Shown: in pieces, positions 10,234 to 19,063 of the stretch
Position numbering within the stretch: the first letter of the stretch is position 1
Layout: each line of letters begins with the position of its first letter
Assembly: GCF_008932115.1 (NCBI RefSeq)
Contig: NZ_CP044543.1
Location: forward strand, 620,001 to 684,000
DNA: 64,000 nucleotides
Direction of reading: 5' to 3'
From: Bradyrhizobium betae
Lineage (GTDB): Bacteria > Pseudomonadota > Alphaproteobacteria > Rhizobiales > Xanthobacteraceae
Notes under the pieces: generated by a model
Database searches by the model: none
Told to the model about the DNA's origin: nothing
What the model saw: the letters and a program-made list of their open reading frames with translations, nothing else
Made by a program: the position numbers and the translations under genes

Positions 10234-11007
10234 TTACGCCGGAACCGGCTCGCCTTCGGCGTGGCGGTGCTTTTCGGGCAGATAGGCCAGCAGCATCTCG
10301 CGCACCAACGTCGGACTCTTGGAGTCGCGGATCATCAGAATGCCATCGATGATCAGCGTACGATTGGTTTCCTCGTCGATCAGCTTGCCATGCAGCTTGT
10401 CGGCGATCGGCAGGCAGAGCAGGTTCGCGACCAGCGCGCCGTAGAGAGTTGCCAGCAGGGCGGTCGCCATGAACGGGCCGAGCTTCGAGGGATCCGACAT
10501 GTTCGAGAACATCTGCACCATGCCGATCAGCGTTCCGATCATGCCGAACGCAGGCGCGCAGTCGCCGACGGCGCGGTAGATCTTGCTGCCTTCGTTGAGA
10601 TGCAGCAGGAAGTTGTCGCGGTCGCGCTCCATATTGTCCCTGATGAAATCGAGGTCGTAGCCGTCGGCGACGTAGCGGATACCCTTCGCCAGGAACGGCT
10701 CGTCAGTCTCGACCTTTTCCAACCCCACCGGGCCCTGCTTGCGGGCGATCTCGGCGATGCGGGCGAGTTCGTCGACCAGGTCGTGCGCCGACAGCCGGCT
10801 CATCGTGAAGGCGAATTTCATGCCGAGCGGCAGGCCATGCATCAGCACCGAGAGCGGAAAGCGGATCATGGTCGCAGCGGCCGAGCCGCCGAAGATGATG
10901 ATCGCCGCATGATCGCTGATGAACATGTGCAGATCGCCGCCCATGAACACCATCAGCGCGATAACTGCGAGGCCGCCCACAAGCCCGGCGCCCGTCATGA
11001 TATCCAT
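10234..11007 (-). CDS. motA: Flagellar motor stator protein MotA/PomA type
   Basis: About 257 aa, with hydrophobic segments at the N terminus (GLVGGLAVIALMVFMGG and following), a cytoplasmic loop, and two later helices including the GMIGTLIGMVQMF and TALLATLYGALVANLL segments typical of MotA/ExbB channel proteins. Forms the ion-conducting stator with MotB just downstream. Start: a TTG at 11019 is in frame, but the ATG at 11007 has a GGAG Shine-Dalgarno six bases upstream and is chosen. The short PomA-like length, without the long MotA insert, fits alphaproteobacterial stators. Confidence 0.93.
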   Translation of the reverse strand: MDIMTGAGLVGGLAVIALMVFMGGDLHMFISDHAAIIIFGGSAAATMIRFPLSVLMHGLPLGMKFAFTMSRLSAHDLVDELARIAEIARKQGPVGLEKVETDEPFLAKGIRYVADGYDLDFIRDNMERDRDNFLLHLNEGSKIYRAVGDCAPAFGMIGTLIGMVQMFSNMSDPSKLGPFMATALLATLYGALVANLLCLPIADKLHGKLIDEETNRTLIIDGILMIRDSKSPTLVREMLLAYLPEKHRHAEGEPVPA

Positions 11008-11372
11008 GGGAGACTCCAACGCGAACGCAACAACGGCCGTCCTGGCCGGTGGCGCGGCCCAACCCCGAACCGCATTGGAAACCCTAGTGAGCCGCGATTA
11101 AAGACGCGTAAAGGTTAAGTCCGGACAGCGTGTCCCGCCGCTGCTGATGGTACCGCGATTGCCGTACAGCGACATGAATCTCAACACTTCGCTAACCATG
11201 ATGACGTCGCCATGCGACGAAAACCTCGGCGTCTCGTGCAGGCCGATGTCTGGAATGGCCAGGCGCTTCTGAAGAAGCGATTTGTCTTGAGATGCGATGT
11301 GTCTTGCGCGTCAGGACCACACCCATGTCGCCGGCCCGCGCGAGCCGGCGACATGGCTGGCAAGTCAGGAGC
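11008..11372. other. Intergenic region, motA upstream side
   Basis: 365 bp without a convincing gene. It should contain the motAB promoter, though no clear consensus box could be assigned. The only structure seen is the strong stem-loop at 11323-11356 downstream of the RraA-like gene. Short frames here lack ribosome sites and recognisable protein character. Confidence 0.6.
11323..11356 (-). terminator. Strong stem-loop 3' of the RraA-like gene
   Basis: A perfect 13-bp stem, ccatgtcgccggc pairing with gccggcgacatgg, around an 8-base loop. It begins 17 bp after the RraA-like stop codon on the minus strand. There is no T-run, so it is either a Rho-dependent or 3'-end-stabilising hairpin rather than a classical intrinsic terminator. 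Confidence 0.55.
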
Positions 11373-12092
11373 TCAGTGAATTTCCGCGGAGCGCTTCAGC
11401 GCGGCCTTCAGCTTCTCCAGCGAGAAGTCGGGGCTGCGGGCAATCTCGAGGATCGGCGTCTCGCGGCGGCCGCAGAGTTCGGCCGCTTCAGGCAGCTTCG
11501 CGGCGATGTCGAGCGGGATCACGATCGCGCCATGCTGGTCGGCGTGAATGAGGTCATCCGACTTCACGGTCATGCCGGCGACGCGCACTTCGCCGCCGAA
11601 GCTCTCCGCATGCACCCACGCATGCGACGGGCCGATCGAACCGGCCAGCGCCTGGAAGCCCGGGGCCCATTGCGGGATGTCTCGGATCGAGCCGTCGGTG
11701 ATGACGCCGAGGCAGCCGAGCGCCTTGTGTACGTTGCTCTGCACCTCGCCCCAGAACGCACCGTAGCCGACATCGGGACCGTCGATGTCCTGGATCACCG
11801 AGATGCGCGGACCGTGGCCGGTACCGACATATTCGTAATAGTCGATGCGGCGCTTGGACTGCTCTTCGGCCGGCAGCGAGGATTTCAGCACCGAGCGGAT
11901 CGCGACCGTGCGGGCGTAACCGACGATCGGCGGCAGATCGGGGAACGGGCAGACGAGTTGCTTGGTGGTGTAGCCGATCAGCCGGCGCTCGGGCGCGACG
12001 ATCTCCATGGCATTGCAGATCGTCGGGGTGTCGTAGCGGCCCAGCGCTTCGAGGACGGAAGCGGGCAGCGGCCCGGTCGCGGAATTGGTCAC
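11373..12092 (-). CDS. RraA-family protein (HMG/CHA aldolase-like)
   Basis: About 239 aa of the RraA / 4-hydroxy-4-methyl-2-oxoglutarate aldolase fold, often annotated as demethylmenaquinone methyltransferase-like. The metal/oxalate-site motif is visible as GCLGVITDGSIRD; the acidic and Arg-Asp residues are those used by the aldolase members. Catalysis and substrate cannot be fixed from sequence; many such proteins act in protocatechuate/gallate breakdown. Start: the frame extends to a TTG at 12170, but a GTG at 12092 has a good GGGAGAG ribosome site seven bases upstream and fits the family N terminus. It stands alone; its neighbours pssA and motA are unrelated. Confidence 0.85.
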   Translation of the reverse strand: MTNSATGPLPASVLEALGRYDTPTICNAMEIVAPERRLIGYTTKQLVCPFPDLPPIVGYARTVAIRSVLKSSLPAEEQSKRRIDYYEYVGTGHGPRISVIQDIDGPDVGYGAFWGEVQSNVHKALGCLGVITDGSIRDIPQWAPGFQALAGSIGPSHAWVHAESFGGEVRVAGMTVKSDDLIHADQHGAIVIPLDIAAKLPEAAELCGRRETPILEIARSPDFSLEKLKAALKRSAEIH

Positions 12093-12214
12093 GGCGTTCT
12101 CTCCCAGATTGGCGGCCGCTGTTGGCGCGGTGCCGCCTGCACAGGCGATATAGCCGAGATCAGGCTTCAACCCAACTCAGCACGCCCTCATGGCAGATAT
12201 CCGTGTCTTGTCGT

Positions 12215-13099
12215 TCAGTGCAGCCGTCCGGGCCGGTCGTCCTCGTCCGGCGGCTCCGCCAGATTTGCCAGCGTCGGCGCGGAGGGCGGCGACGGGACCT
12301 CGCCTCCTCCTGCCGGCGCGGCGGTTTCCATCGCACGGGCCTGGTCGCGATAGGATTTGAAACCGAGTGGCAGTGAGGCCAGATACAGCACCGTGCCGAT
12401 CGAGAGCACGTACCAGGGATAGCTGATCAGCAGCGCGATGAAGAAGATCACCGCGACGAAGGCCGGCAGCACCAGCTCCGGCGGCACCCGCATGCGCATG
12501 CTCTTGCCGGAGAACACCGGCAGGCGCGACACCATCAGGAAGGCAATCAACAGCGTGTAGCCGGCCGTGAGCGACGCGGGCCAGCGGCCCAGATCCAGGA
12601 ACGCGGCATAGATCGGCAACATCACGGTGATTGCGCCGGCCGGCGCCGGCATGCCCGTGAAGAAATTGGCGGCAAAGGCCGGCTTGTTCGGATCGTCCAG
12701 CGTCGCGTTGAAGCGGGCAAGCCGCAGGCACATGGAGATCGCAAACACCATGGCCGCGATCCAGCCGGCATTGCCGAGCTCGTGCAGCTGCCAGAAATAC
12801 AGCATCAGGCCGGGGGCCACGCCGAAATTGACGAAATCGGCGAGGCTGTCGAGCTCGGCGCCGAACTTGGACTGGCCCTTGATCAGCCGCGCGATGCGGC
12901 CGTCGATGCCGTCGAGCGCGGCCGCGAACACGATGGCATAGACGGCGAGCGTCATCCGCCCTTCGATCGACAGCCGGATCGCCGTCAGGCCGGCGCAGAT
13001 CGCCAGCAGCGTGATGACGTTGGGCACCAGCATCCGCACCGGGATCGGGCGGAACCGGCGGCGGCGCACGTCTGGATCTCTGGAGTCGTAGGGCGTCAT
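12215..13099 (-). CDS. pssA: CDP-diacylglycerol-serine O-phosphatidyltransferase
   Basis: A 294-aa membrane enzyme making phosphatidylserine from CDP-diacylglycerol and serine, the first committed step to phosphatidylethanolamine. The complete CDP-alcohol phosphotransferase motif DG-x2-AR-x8-G-x3-D-x3-D is present, running from DGRIAR through G to DSLAD, near residues 84-106. Several hydrophobic helices follow, fitting the type II (integral) PssA of rhizobia. The cytoplasmic tail is Pro/Asp-rich. Lies 86 bp downstream of psd in the same orientation, so PS synthesis and decarboxylation are probably co-expressed. Confidence 0.95.
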   Translation of the reverse strand: MTPYDSRDPDVRRRRFRPIPVRMLVPNVITLLAICAGLTAIRLSIEGRMTLAVYAIVFAAALDGIDGRIARLIKGQSKFGAELDSLADFVNFGVAPGLMLYFWQLHELGNAGWIAAMVFAISMCLRLARFNATLDDPNKPAFAANFFTGMPAPAGAITVMLPIYAAFLDLGRWPASLTAGYTLLIAFLMVSRLPVFSGKSMRMRVPPELVLPAFVAVIFFIALLISYPWYVLSIGTVLYLASLPLGFKSYRDQARAMETAAPAGGGEVPSPPSAPTLANLAEPPDEDDRPGRLH

Positions 13100-13185
13100 G
13101 GATCGTCCTCACCTCAAGGCGAGATATAGCAAGCCCCGCCCCCTCCGCCATTGCGGCGGAAGGCCCTCATGGACCGACTTATTGG

Positions 13186-13884
13186 TTAATTGGCGCGGAA
13201 GGCGCGGCTCGGGTCGTCGCCGGCAAGGTCGGCCAAAATCGTCTCGCCTGCGATTGCGGTCTGCCCTTCCGAGACCAGCGCCTTGGTGCCGACGGGCAGA
13301 TAGACGTCGAGGCGCGAGCCGAAGCGGATCAGGCCAAAGCGCTCACCGGCCCCGATCGCCTGCCCTTCCCTGACGAAGCAGACGATGCGCTTGGCGATCA
13401 GCCCTGCGATCTGGACCACGCCGATCCGTGCCGTCGGCGTCGTGATCACCAGCGAGTTACGCTCGTTGTCCTCGCTCGCCTTGTCGAGTTCGGCATTGAT
13501 GAAGAGGCCGGGCCGGTAGGCGATGCGGTCCACCCTGCCCGCCAAGGGGGCGCGGTTCACATGGCAGTTGAACACGCTCATGAACACCGAGATGCGCGGC
13601 AGCGGGCGGTCGCCGAGCCCGAGCTCGGCCGGCGGCAGCGCCATGGTGATCATCGAGACACGGCCGTCGGCCGGCGACACCACGAGCCCCTCGCGCACCG
13701 GCGTCACCCGCACGGGGTCGCGGAAGAACAGCGCGCACCACACGGTCAGGATCGTGCCGATCCACCCGAGCGGCGACCACAGCCAGAACAGGATCAGGCT
13801 CGCCAGCGCAAAGCCGCCGATGAAGGGATAGCCCTCCTTGTGGATCGGCGGGATCTGACGCTGGATCGAATCGAGAATGGACAT
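13186..13884 (-). CDS. psd: Phosphatidylserine decarboxylase proenzyme
   Basis: About 232 aa, converts phosphatidylserine to phosphatidylethanolamine at the inner membrane. The short alphaproteobacterial-type Psd has hydrophobic N-terminal helices, the conserved [14 protein letters not shown] block in the middle, and RFGSRLD near the C terminus, where the Gly-Ser pair is the self-cleavage site that makes the pyruvoyl group. Start: a GTG at 13914 is in frame, but the ATG at 13884 (MSILDSIQ) gives the usual N terminus. First gene of the psd-pssA unit. Confidence 0.95.
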   Translation of the reverse strand: MSILDSIQRQIPPIHKEGYPFIGGFALASLILFWLWSPLGWIGTILTVWCALFFRDPVRVTPVREGLVVSPADGRVSMITMALPPAELGLGDRPLPRISVFMSVFNCHVNRAPLAGRVDRIAYRPGLFINAELDKASEDNERNSLVITTPTARIGVVQIAGLIAKRIVCFVREGQAIGAGERFGLIRFGSRLDVYLPVGTKALVSEGQTAIAGETILADLAGDDPSRAFRAN

Positions 13885-13965
13885 CACTATCTGCCGCCTG
13901 AGGGTTGATGGCACGCGGGGTGCCCCGCGCGGTTGTTTAGGCCAGAGTTGGGACCGGAGACAAGG

Positions 13966-15924
13966 TCACTCCGCGGCCGCAGGCGCTGTCAGGGCGTCCT
14001 GAACCGGCGGCGGCTCCCGGTTTGGCGCCTCGCTGGTATCAGCCATCTTGGCCAGCTTCTCGCGCGCGGCCTCGGCCTCGCGCTGCCTGTTCCACATGCT
14101 GGCATAGAGGCCGCCCTGCGCGAGCAGCTTGGCGTGGGTGCCGCGCTCGGCGATGCGGCCCTGGTCCAGCACGATGATCTCGTCGGCGCCGACAATGGTC
14201 GAAAGCCGGTGCGCGATCACCAGCGAAGTGCGGTTTTTCGCCACCCGCTCGAGCGCGCCCTGGATCTCGTGCTCGGTATGGGTGTCGAGCGCCGACGTCG
14301 CCTCATCCAGCACCAGGATCGGCGGTGCCTTCAGGACGGTCCGCGCGATGGCGACACGCTGCTTCTCGCCGCCGGACAACTTCAGGCCGCGCTCGCCGAC
14401 CTGGGTCTCGTAGCCCTTCGGCGCCATGCGGATGAAATGGTCGATCTGCGCCAGTTGCGCCGCCTGCTCGACCTCGGCATCGCTGGCGTCCCAGCGGCCG
14501 TAGCGGATGTTGTAGCGGATGGTGTCGTTGAACAGCACGGTATCCTGCGGCACCATGCCGATCGAAGCGCGCAAGCTGGCCTGCGTGACCTCGCGGATGT
14601 CCTGGCCGTCGATCAAAATCCTGCCGCCGGAGATGTCGTAGAGCCGGAACAGAAGCCGCGAGAGGGTCGACTTGCCCGCGCCCGACGGGCCGACGATCGC
14701 CACCGTCTTGCCGGCCGGCACCTCGAAGCTGATGCCCTTCAGGATCGGGCGCGCAGGCTCATAGGCAAAGCGCACGTCCTCGAAACGCACATTGCCGGCG
14801 GAGACCACCAGCGGCTTCGCATCGGGCACGTCCTTGATCTCGGCTTCGCGGCCGAGGACGCCAAACATCTTCTCGATGTCGATGATCGCCTGCTTGATCT
14901 CGCGATAGACCATGCCCATGAAGTTCAGCGGCTGGTAGAGCTGAATCATCATGGCGTTGACCAGAACGAAATCGCCGACCGTGTTGGTGCCGTTGCGCAC
15001 GCCGATTGCGCACATCAGCATGGTCGCGGTCAGCCCCATCGTGAAGATCACCGCCTGTCCGGTGTTGAGCACGGCGAGCGACGTATAGGCCTGGACGCTC
15101 GATTCTTCGTAGCGCGCGACCGACTTGTCATAGCGCTGCGCCTCGCGCGCCTCGGCGCTGAAATATTTCACGGTCTCGTAGTTGAGCAGCGAGTCGATCG
15201 CCTTGGTATTCGCCTCGGTGTCGGAATCGTTCATCTTGCGGCGAATGCCGATCCGCCACTCGGTCGCGATGTAGGTGTAGTACATGTACACCGTCACCGT
15301 GATCAGGGTCGCGACCACGTAGCGCCAGTCGAACTGCCAGAGCAGCACGGCCATCAGCAGCGAGACCTCGACGATGGTCGGGATCAGCTGGAGGATCACC
15401 ATGCGCACGATGACCTCGATGCCCTCGCGGCCGCGCTCGAGCACCCGCGTCAGGCCGCCGGTCTTGCGTTCGAGGTGAAAGCGCAGCGAGAGTTCGTGCA
15501 TGTGAATGAAGGTGATGGTGGCAAGCTTGCGCACCGCATGCATGGCCACGCGGGCGAAGATGCCGTCGCGCCATTGCGTCAACACCGCCATCATGATGCG
15601 CATCACGCCGTAGCTCGCGGTCAGCAGCAACGGCGAGGCGATCACCCAGAGGTGCCAATTGTCGGGCTGCACCGGCGCGGTGTTGGCGCCGGTCAGCGCA
15701 TCGGTCGCCCATTTGAAGCTGAATGGAACCGTGAGCGTGATCAGCTTGGCGGCGAGCAGCAGCACCATCGACCAGACCACACGCATCTTCAGGTCGAAGC
15801 GGTCGCCCGGCCAGATATAGGGCCACAGATGCGCCAGCGTGCCCATCAGCGTGGCCCGTTCCAGCGGTCCGCCGGCCGGCTCGGGCGCTTCGGCGCCATG
15901 GGGCGAATGGGGATGAGTCATCAA
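13966..15924 (-). CDS. Atm1/HMT1-type ABC exporter, fused permease and ATPase
   Basis: A 652-aa half-transporter. The N-terminal ~330 residues carry six transmembrane helices; the C-terminal ATPase has Walker A GPSGAGKST, the Q-loop, signature LSGGEKQR, Walker B ILVLDEATSALD and switch histidine in IAHRLST. Best resemblance is to the Atm1/HMT1/Rv-type family that exports glutathione-linked sulfur compounds or metal-thiol conjugates; substrate assignment is inference. The functional protein would be a homodimer. It is a single gene, separated from psd by 81 bp on the same strand, with a 190-bp gap upstream facing the divergent LOG gene. Confidence 0.92.
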   Translation of the reverse strand: MMTHPHSPHGAEAPEPAGGPLERATLMGTLAHLWPYIWPGDRFDLKMRVVWSMVLLLAAKLITLTVPFSFKWATDALTGANTAPVQPDNWHLWVIASPLLLTASYGVMRIMMAVLTQWRDGIFARVAMHAVRKLATITFIHMHELSLRFHLERKTGGLTRVLERGREGIEVIVRMVILQLIPTIVEVSLLMAVLLWQFDWRYVVATLITVTVYMYYTYIATEWRIGIRRKMNDSDTEANTKAIDSLLNYETVKYFSAEAREAQRYDKSVARYEESSVQAYTSLAVLNTGQAVIFTMGLTATMLMCAIGVRNGTNTVGDFVLVNAMMIQLYQPLNFMGMVYREIKQAIIDIEKMFGVLGREAEIKDVPDAKPLVVSAGNVRFEDVRFAYEPARPILKGISFEVPAGKTVAIVGPSGAGKSTLSRLLFRLYDISGGRILIDGQDIREVTQASLRASIGMVPQDTVLFNDTIRYNIRYGRWDASDAEVEQAAQLAQIDHFIRMAPKGYETQVGERGLKLSGGEKQRVAIARTVLKAPPILVLDEATSALDTHTEHEIQGALERVAKNRTSLVIAHRLSTIVGADEIIVLDQGRIAERGTHAKLLAQGGLYASMWNRQREAEAAREKLAKMADTSEAPNREPPPVQDALTAPAAAE

Positions 15925-16114
15925 AACAGCCTGAAAGCCCGCCGGATGCGGGCTGCGTTGCGATTAACGATTTTCGCTCGTCATATAGAAGCTTCCGGAG
16001 CCGAACGCACCCCGCCAGATGGCGAATCTTCGATTGTTTGTCGCCATTTACCGGTAGATTTCCGGATGCTCCGAATCACCGATTGGGCTTGACGCCCTTT
16101 CGCTGCAATGCATC

Positions 16115-16729
16115 ATGGCACCAATGAGCACCATCAAAACCGTCTGTGTCTATTGCGGCTCCGGCCCGGGAACCAATCCCCGTTTCACCGAAGGCGCCAA
16201 GGCGCTCGGCAAGGCGCTCGCCGAGAACAACGTCCGTCTGGTCTATGGCGGCGGCTCGGTCGGCCTGATGGGCGCGGTCGCGACCTCCGTGCTCGATCAC
16301 GGCGGCACCGTCACCGGCATCATCCCCGAATTCCTGCGCAAGCGCGAGAACGCGCTGACGCGCGTGCAGGAGATGATCGTCACTCCCGACATGCATGAGC
16401 GCAAGCGGCTGATGTTCGAACGCTCCGACGCCTTCGTGGCATTGCCGGGCGGCGTCGGCACGCTCGAGGAGCTGGTCGAGCAACTGACCTGGAAGCAGCT
16501 CGGCCGTCACGCCAAGCCCGTGCTGCTCGCCAATATCGACAATTTCTGGGAGCCGCTGTTCTCGCTGCTGTCGCACATGCGCCAGACCGAGTTCATCCGC
16601 GCCGGCCTGTCGGTCGACATCCTCAAGGCCGATCGCGTCGAGGAGATCCTGCCGAAGCTGAAGTCCGCGGTGGCCCAGCTCGCCGAGGCCGAAAAGCAGC
16701 TCGCCCCGGACGTGGCGCGCAAGCTCTAA
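16115..16729 (+). CDS. LOG-family protein (TIGR00730, nucleoside 5'-monophosphate phosphoribohydrolase)
   Basis: A 204-aa LOG/TIGR00730 protein. It has the Rossmann-like start VCVYCGSGPG, GGGSVGLMG, and the diagnostic PGGVGTLEE motif whose Glu and Arg residues form the active site in cytokinin-activating LOG enzymes, which release free base from nucleotide monophosphates. In bacteria the natural substrate is usually AMP-like or cytokinin nucleotides. A second ATG at 16124 is equally possible as the start. Monocistronic and divergent from the Atm1-type gene. Confidence 0.92.
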   Translation: MAPMSTIKTVCVYCGSGPGTNPRFTEGAKALGKALAENNVRLVYGGGSVGLMGAVATSVLDHGGTVTGIIPEFLRKRENALTRVQEMIVTPDMHERKRLMFERSDAFVALPGGVGTLEELVEQLTWKQLGRHAKPVLLANIDNFWEPLFSLLSHMRQTEFIRAGLSVDILKADRVEEILPKLKSAVAQLAEAEKQLAPDVARKL

Positions 16730-16754
16730 GAGCTGCAGTCCATCGCAGCCTCCC

Positions 16755-16840
16755 CGTCATTGCGAGCGAATCGAAGCAATCCAGAATCCCTCCGCGGAAA
16801 GATTCTGGATTGCTTCGTCGCTTCGCTCCTCGCAATGACG
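16755..16840. repeat. Palindromic dispersed repeat between LOG gene and cimA
   Basis: An 86-bp imperfect palindrome. The outer arms are cgtcattgcgag and ctcgcaatgacg; the inner arms gaagcaatccagaatc and gattctggattgcttc are perfect complements. It would fold into one long hairpin between two convergent genes and could terminate both. This element type is common in Bradyrhizobium and Rhodopseudomonas. Half of a copy (gtcattgcgagcg) remains near 62884. Confidence 0.88.
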
Positions 16841-16857
16841 GCGTTTGTGGCGACCGC

Positions 16858-18456
16858 CTACGCCGGCGCGCCGGACTTCACGAGCTTGTAGATCACCGAA
16901 TCCATCAGCGCCTGGAACGAGGCGTCGATGATGTTCGGCGACACGCCGACCGTGGTCCAGCTGTCGCCGTTCTCGTCCCTGCTCTCGATCAGCACGCGCG
17001 TCACCGCGCCGGTGCCGCCATTGAGGATACGCACGCGGTAATCGATCAGCTCCAGCCCCTCGATGTATTTCTGGTACTTGCCGAGGTCCTTGCGAAGCGC
17101 GACGTCGAGTGCGTTGACGGGGCCGTTGCCTTCAGCGGCCGAAATCAAATGCTCGCCGGCGACGTCGACCTTGACCACGGCAAGTGCCACGGTGACCCGT
17201 TGACCCAGCGCATTATAGCGCTGCTCGACATTGACGTCGAACTGCTCGACCTCGAAATAATGCGGCACCTTGCCGAGCGTGCGGCGCGCCAGGAGGTCGA
17301 ACGAGGCGTTGGCGGATTCATAGGCGTAGCCGGCCGCCTCGCGCTCCTTCAACTCCTCCACCAGCCGCGTCAGCTTCGGATCGCTCTTCTCATAGGCGAT
17401 GCCGGCGCGGTCGAGCTCGGCGATGACGTTGGAGCGGCCGGCCTGGTCGGACACCAGCACCTTGCGGTGATTGCCGACCGTCTCGGGCAGCACGTGCTCG
17501 TAGGTGTGCGGGTCCTTCAGCACGGCGGAGGCATGAATGCCGGTCTTGGTGACGAAGGCGCTCTCGCCGACATAGGCCGCATGCCGGTTCGGCACGCGGT
17601 TGAGCATGTCGTCGAGCGTGCGCGAGACCTTGACCAGGGTCGCCAGCTTCTCCGACGTGACCGATATCTCGAAGGCGTCGGCAAACTCCTGCTTCAACTT
17701 CAAGGTCGGGATCAGCGAGCAGAGATTGGCATTGCCGCAGCGCTCGCCAAGGCCGTTCAGCGTGCCCTGGATCTGCCGCGCGCCGGCGCGCACAGCGGCG
17801 AGCGAATTCGCCACCGCCTGCTCGGTGTCGTTATGGGCGTGGATGCCGAGATGATCGCCGGGGATGTGCTTCGTCACCTCGGCGACGATCGCCTCGATCT
17901 CGTTCGGCATGGTGCCGCCGTTGGTGTCGCACAAGACCACCCAGCGCGCGCCGGCCTCATAGGCGGCCTTGGCGCAGGCGAGCGCGAAGCTGGAATCTTC
18001 CTTGTAGCCGTCGAAGAAATGCTCGCAGTCGAGCATGACCTCGCGGCCGGCCGCCTTCGCCGCCGCGACGCTGTCGCGGATGGAAGCGAGATTTTCCTCC
18101 TTCGTCGTCTCCAGTGCGACGCGCACCTGATAGGCGGAGGACTTCGCGACGAAACAGATCGCATCGGCTTTCGCTTCCAGCAGTCCGGCAACACCGGGAT
18201 CGTTGGAGACCGAGCGCCCTGCCCGGCGCGTCATACCGAAGGCGGTGAAGCGCGCATGGTTGAGCTTCGGCTTGCTGCCGAAAAATTCGGTGTCGGTCGG
18301 ATTGGCGCCGGGATAGCCGCCTTCGACATAGTCGATGCCGAGATCGTCCAGCATCGCGGCGATGATCTGCTTGTCGGCCAGCGTAAAATCGACGCCGTTG
18401 GTCTGCGCGCCGTCGCGCAGCGTGGTGTCGAACAGATAGAGGCGCTCCTTGCTCAT
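16858..18456 (-). CDS. cimA: (R)-citramalate synthase CimA
   Basis: About 532 aa, condenses pyruvate and acetyl-CoA to citramalate, the threonine-independent route to isoleucine. The catalytic TIM barrel starts YLFDTTLRDGAQTNG and carries the metal-site GIHAHND; the last ~130 residues match the LeuA-type allosteric dimer domain (HYFEVEQFDV onward). The TLRDGAQ-TNGVDF start separates the CimA/TIGR00977 group from isopropylmalate synthases. Start: the frame extends to 18501, but the ATG at 18456 overlaps the upstream GNAT stop as ATGA and gives the family N terminus. Last gene of the cysS-peptide-GNAT-cimA chain. Confidence 0.94.
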   Translation of the reverse strand: MSKERLYLFDTTLRDGAQTNGVDFTLADKQIIAAMLDDLGIDYVEGGYPGANPTDTEFFGSKPKLNHARFTAFGMTRRAGRSVSNDPGVAGLLEAKADAICFVAKSSAYQVRVALETTKEENLASIRDSVAAAKAAGREVMLDCEHFFDGYKEDSSFALACAKAAYEAGARWVVLCDTNGGTMPNEIEAIVAEVTKHIPGDHLGIHAHNDTEQAVANSLAAVRAGARQIQGTLNGLGERCGNANLCSLIPTLKLKQEFADAFEISVTSEKLATLVKVSRTLDDMLNRVPNRHAAYVGESAFVTKTGIHASAVLKDPHTYEHVLPETVGNHRKVLVSDQAGRSNVIAELDRAGIAYEKSDPKLTRLVEELKEREAAGYAYESANASFDLLARRTLGKVPHYFEVEQFDVNVEQRYNALGQRVTVALAVVKVDVAGEHLISAAEGNGPVNALDVALRKDLGKYQKYIEGLELIDYRVRILNGGTGAVTRVLIESRDENGDSWTTVGVSPNIIDASFQALMDSVIYKLVKSGAPA

Positions 18457-18956
18457 GACGCGGCCCCGAGCGTCTTCTTCATCGTGGTGTTGGCCAGCCA
18501 CTCGTCGTTGACGGTGATGCTGTTGCGCTGCATGGCGACGTAGCCGCGCTTGGCAAAAAAGCCCTGCGCGGTATCGCTGGCGTCGACCGAGAGGCTGGTC
18601 GCCCCGCGGCCGCCGGCAAGCTTCTCCAGCGCGTCGACCAGCATGGTCGCGATGCCCTGCCCGGTCACGGCGGGATGCACATAGAGCATGCGGAGGTGAT
18701 CGGCGCCGTGCAACGAGGCGAAGCCGATGGGCGAGCCCTCCAGCGTCGCAACCAGTGTCAGGTCTGCAGCAAGCCGCTTGCCGAACTCTTCGCTGTCCGC
18801 AGCCTCCATCCAGGCCTGCTGCTGCGCCTCGTTGTAGTCCTCGCCGGTCAGCTCCTCGATGCTGGCCGTGAAGATCGCGGCGAGGACCTGCACATCAGCC
18901 GGCAGGAAGGGCCGCAGGCCGGGCTTTGGCAAAGTCTGTCCCATGGTCTTCACCAT
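18453..18956 (-). CDS. GNAT-family N-acetyltransferase
   Basis: About 167 aa with a GNAT fold. The acetyl-CoA binding stretch LYVHPAVTGQGIATMLVDALE contains the Q/RxxGxA motif A, and the C-terminal half FFAKRGYVAMQRNS is the usual final strand-helix. Substrate unknown; the N-terminal LRPFLPADV is typical of YafP/YjaB-like stand-alone members. Start ATG at 18956 overlaps the stop of the 37-aa ORF by 7 bases, and its own stop overlaps the cimA ATG by 4, so translation is probably coupled across the chain. A longer reading to 19214 runs over cysS and is not credible. Confidence 0.88.
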   Translation of the reverse strand: MVKTMGQTLPKPGLRPFLPADVQVLAAIFTASIEELTGEDYNEAQQQAWMEAADSEEFGKRLAADLTLVATLEGSPIGFASLHGADHLRMLYVHPAVTGQGIATMLVDALEKLAGGRGATSLSVDASDTAQGFFAKRGYVAMQRNSITVNDEWLANTTMKKTLGAAS

Positions 18957-19063
18957 ATCCCATAGAGCTTGAGCGCCAGCGCGATCGCGGCGCCGAGCAA
19001 CAGGATCTTGAGCGCGATGTAATAGAGCCAGTGCCGCGGAAACGGCGTGTCGGGGCGCTTCAT
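18950..19063 (-). CDS. 37-aa single-span membrane peptide
   Basis: Reading [15 protein letters not shown] and then a hydrophobic stretch [20 protein letters not shown] short polar N terminus with basic residues is followed by one transmembrane helix to nearly the last residue. Its ATG overlaps the cysS stop (ATGA), and its end overlaps the GNAT start by 7 bases, an arrangement hard to explain by chance. It is shorter than the usual length cut-off for gene calling. Function unknown; it may simply secure translational coupling or be a small membrane protein in its own right. Confidence 0.65.
   Translation of the reverse strand: MKRPDTPFPRHWLYYIALKILLLGAAIALALKLYGIW

Noticed and set aside
13933..16092. 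719-aa plus-strand frame opposite the Atm1-type gene
   Set aside because: An antisense shadow of the conserved ABC transporter; no motif or start signal.
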